DNA of 64,000 nt from Microtetraspora glauca (lineage in GTDB: Bacteria; Actinomycetota; Actinomycetes; Streptosporangiales; Streptosporangiaceae). The notes under the pieces are model-generated. The model did not search any database. It saw only the letters and a program-made list of their open reading frames with translations, and had not been told where the DNA came from. Below, piece by piece: positions 60,685 through 64,000 of the stretch (position 1 is its first letter; the number at the start of each line of letters is the position of its first letter). The stretch lies in assembly GCA_001570385.1 (NCBI GenBank), contig BBYL01000017.1, forward strand, positions 124,001 through 188,000, written 5' to 3'. Made by a program: the position numbers and the translations under genes.

Positions 60685-61365
60685 TCAGGCGCGATCGAGG
60701 AGGTGGCGCCAGGCGCGGACCCGGGTCCGGTCCACGGGGTCGATCCAGGATTCGCGTACGGCGCTGCCGACGTGGAAGGCGCGGACGCCGCGGTCTTTCA
60801 GCACGGGGACGTGCTCCTGCTTCAGCCCGCCTCCCGCCATGATGATCTCGCCGTCTCCGGCGTCGGTGCGTTCGCGCAGCACCGGCAGGCCGTCGCCGAC
60901 CCCCTTCGGGGAGCCGGACGTGAGAATGGTGGCCAGGTTCGGCAGCAGCCGTACGGCACGCCAGGCGGCCCGGACGTCGGCGGCGTGGTCGACGGCCCGG
61001 TGAAAGGTCCACGGCAACGGGGCGACCGCGTGGATGAGCGCCTCGGTCGCCTCCATGTCGACCGCGCCCTCGGCGGTCAGGAAGCCGAACACGAAGCCGC
61101 CCGCCCCCGCCCTGGCCAGTTCCTTGGCGTCGTCGCGGAGCCGGTCGAGCTCCTCGGGGGTGGCCGTGAAGCCCGCGTTGCACCGCAACATCACCATCTG
61201 GGGCAGCGCGCACGCGCTGGAGATCGCGGCCACCACGTCCGCCGAGGGGGTGAGCCCACCGGAGGCCATGTCGGACACGATCTCCAGGCGGTCGGCTCCT
61301 CCCTCCTCGGCGGCGACGGCGTCACGCACATCCAGCGCGATCACTTCCAGCAGTGGTGCGGTCAT
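60685..61365 (-). CDS. cutC: CutC family protein
   Basis: A 226-residue TIM-barrel protein of the CutC family. LLEVIALDVRDAVAAEEGGA, DRLEIVSDMASGGLTPSADV, LRCNAGFTATPEELDRLRDD and GAGGFVFGFLTAEGAVDME are family blocks, and LTSGSPKGVGDGLPVLRE with IMAGGGLKQEHV ends the barrel. The copper-homeostasis role assigned in E. coli is disputed. The ATG at 61365 has no ribosome-binding site, and TACTGT lies seven bases upstream, so it is probably leaderless. Confidence 0.92.
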   Translation of the reverse strand: MTAPLLEVIALDVRDAVAAEEGGADRLEIVSDMASGGLTPSADVVAAISSACALPQMVMLRCNAGFTATPEELDRLRDDAKELARAGAGGFVFGFLTAEGAVDMEATEALIHAVAPLPWTFHRAVDHAADVRAAWRAVRLLPNLATILTSGSPKGVGDGLPVLRERTDAGDGEIIMAGGGLKQEHVPVLKDRGVRAFHVGSAVRESWIDPVDRTRVRAWRHLLDRA

Positions 61366-61372
61366 GTACCGA

Positions 61373-61378
61373 ACAGTA
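61373..61378 (-). promoter_or_regulatory. -10 element of leaderless cutC promoter
   Basis: TACTGT on the minus strand, then TCGGTAC, then ATG. The layout is the same as at dapA (TAGCGT-TCGGTCT-ATG). Confidence 0.5.
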
Positions 61379-61427
61379 GCCGGTCCGTTTGCCACGCTGT
61401 ACGGCATGCGCCCTGTTCAGCATGCGA

Positions 61428-61982
61428 TCAGTACCTTGTGCGGGCGGATGTCACGGTGGCGCCCGCCTGCCGTTCGAAGAGCGCCCCCGACGCCCTGTGG
61501 GCCAGGTCGACGGTCCTGACGTGCCGGAATCCCAGCTCGGCGTAGTAGCGCTGGAGCCGGAGGTTGTCCTTCGAGCAGTCCAGCCGGAGCCAGCGCCTGC
61601 CCTCGGCGGCCGCGCGCAGCCCGGCCCAGTCGAGGAGCGCCTCGCCCAGCCCCTTTCCGGCGTACGCCCGGCTTACCGCCAGCTTGTGGACGTAGCGCGC
61701 GCTGTCGGGACGATCTGCCCGTCCCCAGAACTCGGGGTCGGCGTGGCCGTCGAGCGCGACCGTCGCGGCGGTGCCCGCCCCGTCGTCGAGGACGTACATG
61801 ACGCCCGCGTCGATGAGCGGCTCGATGCGGGAGGCGGGGAAGCCCTGCGCCGGCCACTGCCGTACCCCCTGGGAGTCGAGCCACTTCGCGGCGTCGGCGA
61901 GCAGGGCGAGCACGGACGGGAGGTCGCCGTGGGCGGCCCGGCGGAGGGTGAACTTCGCGGGCAGCATGATGTGGGACGGCAT
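61428..61982 (-). CDS. GNAT N-acetyltransferase
   Basis: A 184-residue acetyltransferase. FTLRRAAHGDLPSVLALLAD starts the fold, motif A is VHKLAVSRAYAGKGLGEALL, and LRLDCSKDNLRLQRYYAELG with FRHVRTVDL forms motif B. The middle part (WPAQGFPASRIEPLIDAGVM) is typical of GNATs annotated in actinomycetes without known substrate. The ATG at 61982 has AAAGGAA about seven bases upstream. Confidence 0.88.
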   Translation of the reverse strand: MPSHIMLPAKFTLRRAAHGDLPSVLALLADAAKWLDSQGVRQWPAQGFPASRIEPLIDAGVMYVLDDGAGTAATVALDGHADPEFWGRADRPDSARYVHKLAVSRAYAGKGLGEALLDWAGLRAAAEGRRWLRLDCSKDNLRLQRYYAELGFRHVRTVDLAHRASGALFERQAGATVTSARTRY

Positions 61983-62229
61983 GGTCGATTCCTTTCAGTG
62001 GTGCAATGAACACGGAAAGTCACCGATGGAGGGTGTACGCCTCCGCGCGGCCTCGACAGGCGTCTAGCGGGAACGGCCTTCCAGCGGCGTTCGCCCGCCG
62101 GATGGCGGCCTTCTCCAACGCATGGAGGAGGCAGGCCTGGACTCGTGCGACGGCGAGCGGGCCCCGCGGTCGCCCACGGGGAGGAACGAGGGGGAACGCC
62201 CCGTCAGTCGACGGGGGATCCGTGGCGCG

Positions 62230-62982
62230 TCAACGGGCTTCCAGCTCGTACCTGATGAGGTGCTTGTCGGCGGGAAGCACCGACACCGCGACGCGGACGG
62301 GAACGTCCTCCGGGTCGTATCCGACCCGGACGTAGACGACGACGGGCGTGCCCGGCTCCAGTTGGAGGCGCGCGGACTCGTCGGGAGTCGGCATCCGGGC
62401 GGAGATGTCGTCGATGACGCGGACCTGGGGGTGCCCGAGTTCTTCGAGCACCCGGTTCGCGCCCCTTCTGATGTCGCCGGGCCGGGCGATCTCGGACTCG
62501 GCGACGAAGGCGTACGGGAAGTATGAGTCGTTCGTGTTGTACGGCTGGCCGTCCACGTAGCGGAGCCGGCGCCTGACGACGGCGAGGGCCCGGCCGGCGA
62601 GGGCGAGCCGGGTCGCCACGTCCTCCGGAGGCTGGACGATGGCGACCTCGATGTCCTGGCCCGCCTCGCGCCCCTCGGAGGTGACGGCGTGCACAAAGGC
62701 GTCGATGCGGGGCTCGCCCGCGCGGAGGGACGACAGTTCGTCCTGCGGGCGGATGAGGAGCGGGCGGCGCTCGCGTACGAACGTTCCACGACGGCGCATC
62801 CTGAGGATGAGGCCCTCGTTCTCAAGCTCTCCCAGTGCCAGCCGCACGGTGTTGCGGCTGACCGCGTGGGCCTCCATGAGCTCGGCCTCGGTGGGGATCT
62901 GGTCTCCTGGCCCGAGCGCTCCCACGTAGATGGCCTTCCGCAACTCGGCGGCCACCTGCTGGTAGAGCGACGATCGTGCCAT
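62230..62982 (-). CDS. GntR/HutC-family regulator with UTRA domain
   Basis: A 250-residue regulator. The winged helix is SSLYQQVAAELRKAIYVGAL, then IPTEAELMEAHAVSRNTVRL and LILRMRRRGTFVRERRP (about 3-75). The UTRA domain (about 90-245) includes LALAGRALAVVRRRLRYVDG, YNTNDSYFPYAFVAESEIAR, VIDDISARMPTPDESARLQL and RVAVSVLPADKHLIRYELEA. The ATG at 62982 has GAGGGAAA four bases upstream. A small gene is divergent from it, and operator-like repeats lie between them. It could control itself and that gene. Confidence 0.9.
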   Translation of the reverse strand: MARSSLYQQVAAELRKAIYVGALGPGDQIPTEAELMEAHAVSRNTVRLALGELENEGLILRMRRRGTFVRERRPLLIRPQDELSSLRAGEPRIDAFVHAVTSEGREAGQDIEVAIVQPPEDVATRLALAGRALAVVRRRLRYVDGQPYNTNDSYFPYAFVAESEIARPGDIRRGANRVLEELGHPQVRVIDDISARMPTPDESARLQLEPGTPVVVYVRVGYDPEDVPVRVAVSVLPADKHLIRYELEAR

Positions 62983-63000
62983 TTTCCCTCAATCTACCCT

Positions 63001-63094
63001 TTTGTGCCAACAAATTTAGACGATCTCTGTCTTGCTGCAAACAACCACTTGACCTGAGGGCGCGGACCGCGCATTATCCAAACGTTGGTACAAA
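63001..63094. promoter_or_regulatory. Inverted operator-like pair upstream of the GntR gene
   Basis: TTTGTGCCAAC (63001-63011) and GTTGGTACAAA (63084-63094) are inverted 11-base repeats with one mismatch. The first also forms a local dyad TTTGT-4-ACAAA (63001-63014). They flank the divergent promoter region of the GntR gene and the small plus-strand gene. Confidence 0.5.
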
Positions 63095-63159
63095 TACATC
63101 CAATGGGAGCGGGGGCGCCGCAAGCGGTCCCTCACACCTACCAGAGCAGCGGAAGCGGG

Positions 63160-63390
63160 ATGTCGGTGCCGTCGGTATCTACCGAACTGACCGTCTGGTG
63201 CGAGAACGGGGTCTTCGCCTGGAATGAGGGCGATGTCGTCGTGACGCATCCGGCGGACGATCCGGCCGGCGCCGCACTGCTGATCAGGCGTTACCAGACA
63301 GGACCGGCCGGTCCCGGCGAGGACGACCGGCCGCCACGGACTCCGCGCGATCAAAGACGGCCACGACCCCAACCCTCGCCGGGGTCGTGA
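63160..63390 (+). CDS. Small hypothetical protein, 76 residues
   Basis: I recognise no family. The ATG at 63160 has a weak GGAAGCGGG site; an ATG at 63103 in frame would add 19 residues. The product starts MSVPSVSTELTVWCENGVFA and continues WNEGDVVVTHPADDPAGAAL, a plausible small beta domain, then a disordered basic Pro/Arg tail. It is divergent from the GntR/HutC gene, and its stop lies in a terminator hairpin. Such small partners of GntR genes are common in Streptomyces and relatives. Coding status is uncertain. Confidence 0.45.
   Translation: MSVPSVSTELTVWCENGVFAWNEGDVVVTHPADDPAGAALLIRRYQTGPAGPGEDDRPPRTPRDQRRPRPQPSPGS
63362..63389. terminator. Hairpin at the end of the small gene
   Basis: CACGACCCC and GGGGTCGTG pair over nine bases around a ten-base loop, overlapping the stop of the small gene. 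Confidence 0.6.
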
Positions 63391-63405
63391 CCGTCTCGCC
63401 CGGAG

Positions 63406-63452
63406 CGTGACGTGTCCTGGCGGGCCCCCCACGCCCGCCAGGACGCGTCACG
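63406..63452. terminator. Strong bidirectional terminator
   Basis: Two 19-base arms (CGTGACGTGTCCTGGCGGG and its complement, one mismatch) enclose a nine-base loop. It follows the preceding hairpin by 16 bases. Confidence 0.85.
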
Positions 63453-63868
63453 TCATCTCCAGGCCCCTGGAGCGGTCCTCTCACACGCACTCCCACGCGG
63501 ACGCCTCTCTTCCTCGTGAAGGGCGGTTCCCCTTCCGCCTTCCTCGCGCGGGCCGGTCCGCCTTCGTCGCCTTCGTCGCCTTCCTCGCCTTCGTCGCACC
63601 GGGAGACACCCACGCCGCCTCTCGCGCGGCCGTTCCCGTGCCGCCCCTCCCGCGATCTTCCGCGCCTTCCCTTTCGCGCTCCCACTCAGCGGGATTCCTC
63701 CAGCGCACGGCAAGGCCGCTCGACCCACGCTTTCAGCGAGGAGCGGCGGGAGCTGCGCGCGGCGTTCTCCCTGGTCACGTGCACGCACCTGCTGCCACAG
63801 ACCGCCACATAGAGGTCATCGGGAATGACAAAGCCCGTATCCGGCTTGACACTCAGCAGGGGTCGCCA
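63453..63868. other. Gene-free stretch with a short repeat
   Basis: I see no convincing gene in this stretch. It contains four tandem 9-base units close to CGCCTTCGT (63559-63594), and its frames give only biased peptides (poly-Arg/Gly on one strand, Ala/Phe/Val repeats on the other). The last part leads into the promoter of the gene at 63937. Confidence 0.6.
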
Positions 63869-63896
63869 TTGCGCCCTACCAAGCGCTTGCTAAGGT
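63869..63896 (+). promoter_or_regulatory. Promoter with a FadR/KstR2-like palindrome
   Basis: TTGCGC (63869-63874) and TAAGGT (63891-63896), 16 bases apart, make a plausible -35/-10 pair. Between them ACCAAGCGCTTGCT (63878-63891) contains the perfect palindrome CAAGCGCTTG and fits the published KstR2 pattern AnCAAGnnCTTGnT. A TetR repressor is the likely binder. Confidence 0.6.
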
Positions 63897-63936
63897 GTGC
63901 GCAGGACACGGACGGGACTGAGGAGGAAGCGCCAGG

Positions 63937-64000
63937 ATGAGCACCGACGCGGCCCGGCTGATCGCGCCGGACACCGTACGTCCCGCGTCGCACGGCCCCG
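63937..64000 (+). CDS. Truncated CDS at the right edge, family unknown
   Basis: The ATG at 63937 follows AGGAGGA (63921-63927) by nine bases, and the frame stays open to the edge. Only MSTDAARLIAPDTVRPASHG and one further codon are visible, too few to name a family. The FadR/KstR2-like operator just upstream hints at acyl-CoA or related lipid metabolism, but that is inference from the operator only. Confidence 0.55.
   Translation, partial: MSTDAARLIAPDTVRPASHGP

Noticed and set aside
63453-63788. A minus-strand Arg-rich frame of 111 codons
   Set aside because: Poly-Arg/Gly composition, no conserved segment and no start signal.
63407-63940. A plus-strand frame with a signal-peptide-like AFVAFVAFLAFVA stretch
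   Set aside because: The hydrophobic run is produced by four 9-base DNA repeats, and the frame starts inside a terminator hairpin with no ribosome-binding site.

Overview
The window is high-GC actinobacterial DNA. GTG starts, ATGA/GTGA overlaps and probable leaderless genes are common. The minus-strand backbone rimP-nusA-ylxR-infB-ylxP-rbfA-nrnA-truB-ribF-rpsO-pnp-M16-dapB, then dapA-rnj and ftsK-rodZ-rimO-pgsA-cinA-clgR, is the order known from Streptomyces and relatives. The accessory genes (ROK regulators, an AfsR-type SARP, tandem GntR proteins, CGNR and DUF4439 proteins) suit a filamentous actinomycete, perhaps Streptosporangiaceae. That family placement is inference. I see no phage, insertion sequence, CRISPR array, rRNA or tRNA.

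Layout. 0-7.8 kb: a carbohydrate island with a lipoprotein binding protein, two ABC permeases and a GH3 beta-N-acetylhexosaminidase-like enzyme. It is bracketed by two paralogous ROK regulators whose upstream regions share a near-identical operator-like block. 7.9-11.1 kb: a membrane-anchored EEP phosphoesterase, a cysteine-free Rrf2 regulator and a Nei2-type DNA glycosylase. 11.1-17.7 kb: the conserved clgR-cinA-pgsA-rimO-rodZ-ftsK block. 17.8-25.8 kb: an accessory insertion with divergent uronate dehydrogenase and 2-ketoglutarate-semialdehyde dehydrogenase, a large AfsR/SARP regulator, an MFS exporter and a DUF402 protein. 25.9-28.6 kb: rnj and dapA. 28.7-38 kb: a second accessory insertion with a UTRA-GntR regulator, RadC, two tandem paralogues each built of two GntR winged helices and nothing else, a secreted DUF4142 protein, an EamA transporter and MocR regulator whose start codons overlap, a CGNR regulator, a GNAT and menA. 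38-52.3 kb: dapB to rimP, the transcription, translation and RNA-decay superoperon. 52.4-55.4 kb: a Tat-lipoprotein/DUF4439 ferritin-like pair and proS, with two different minisatellites between them. 55.4-64 kb: a membrane protein, an acyl-CoA dehydrogenase under a perfect palindrome, an FprA-type ferredoxin-NADP reductase, a DUF6986 aldolase-like protein, cutC, a GNAT, a GntR regulator and a truncated gene behind a FadR/KstR2-like palindrome.

How it works together. The core block couples ribosome maturation (RimP, RbfA, TruB, IF-2), transcription elongation (NusA), RNA turnover (PNPase, RNase J, NrnA), lysine and peptidoglycan precursor supply (DapA, DapB) and chromosome segregation and shape (FtsK, RodZ). 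The accessory parts are small self-contained units, each with its own regulator and visible candidate operators. The most interesting signals are regulatory: the shared ROK operator, the EamA/MocR start-codon overlap inside paired palindromes, and the effector-less double-GntR proteins.
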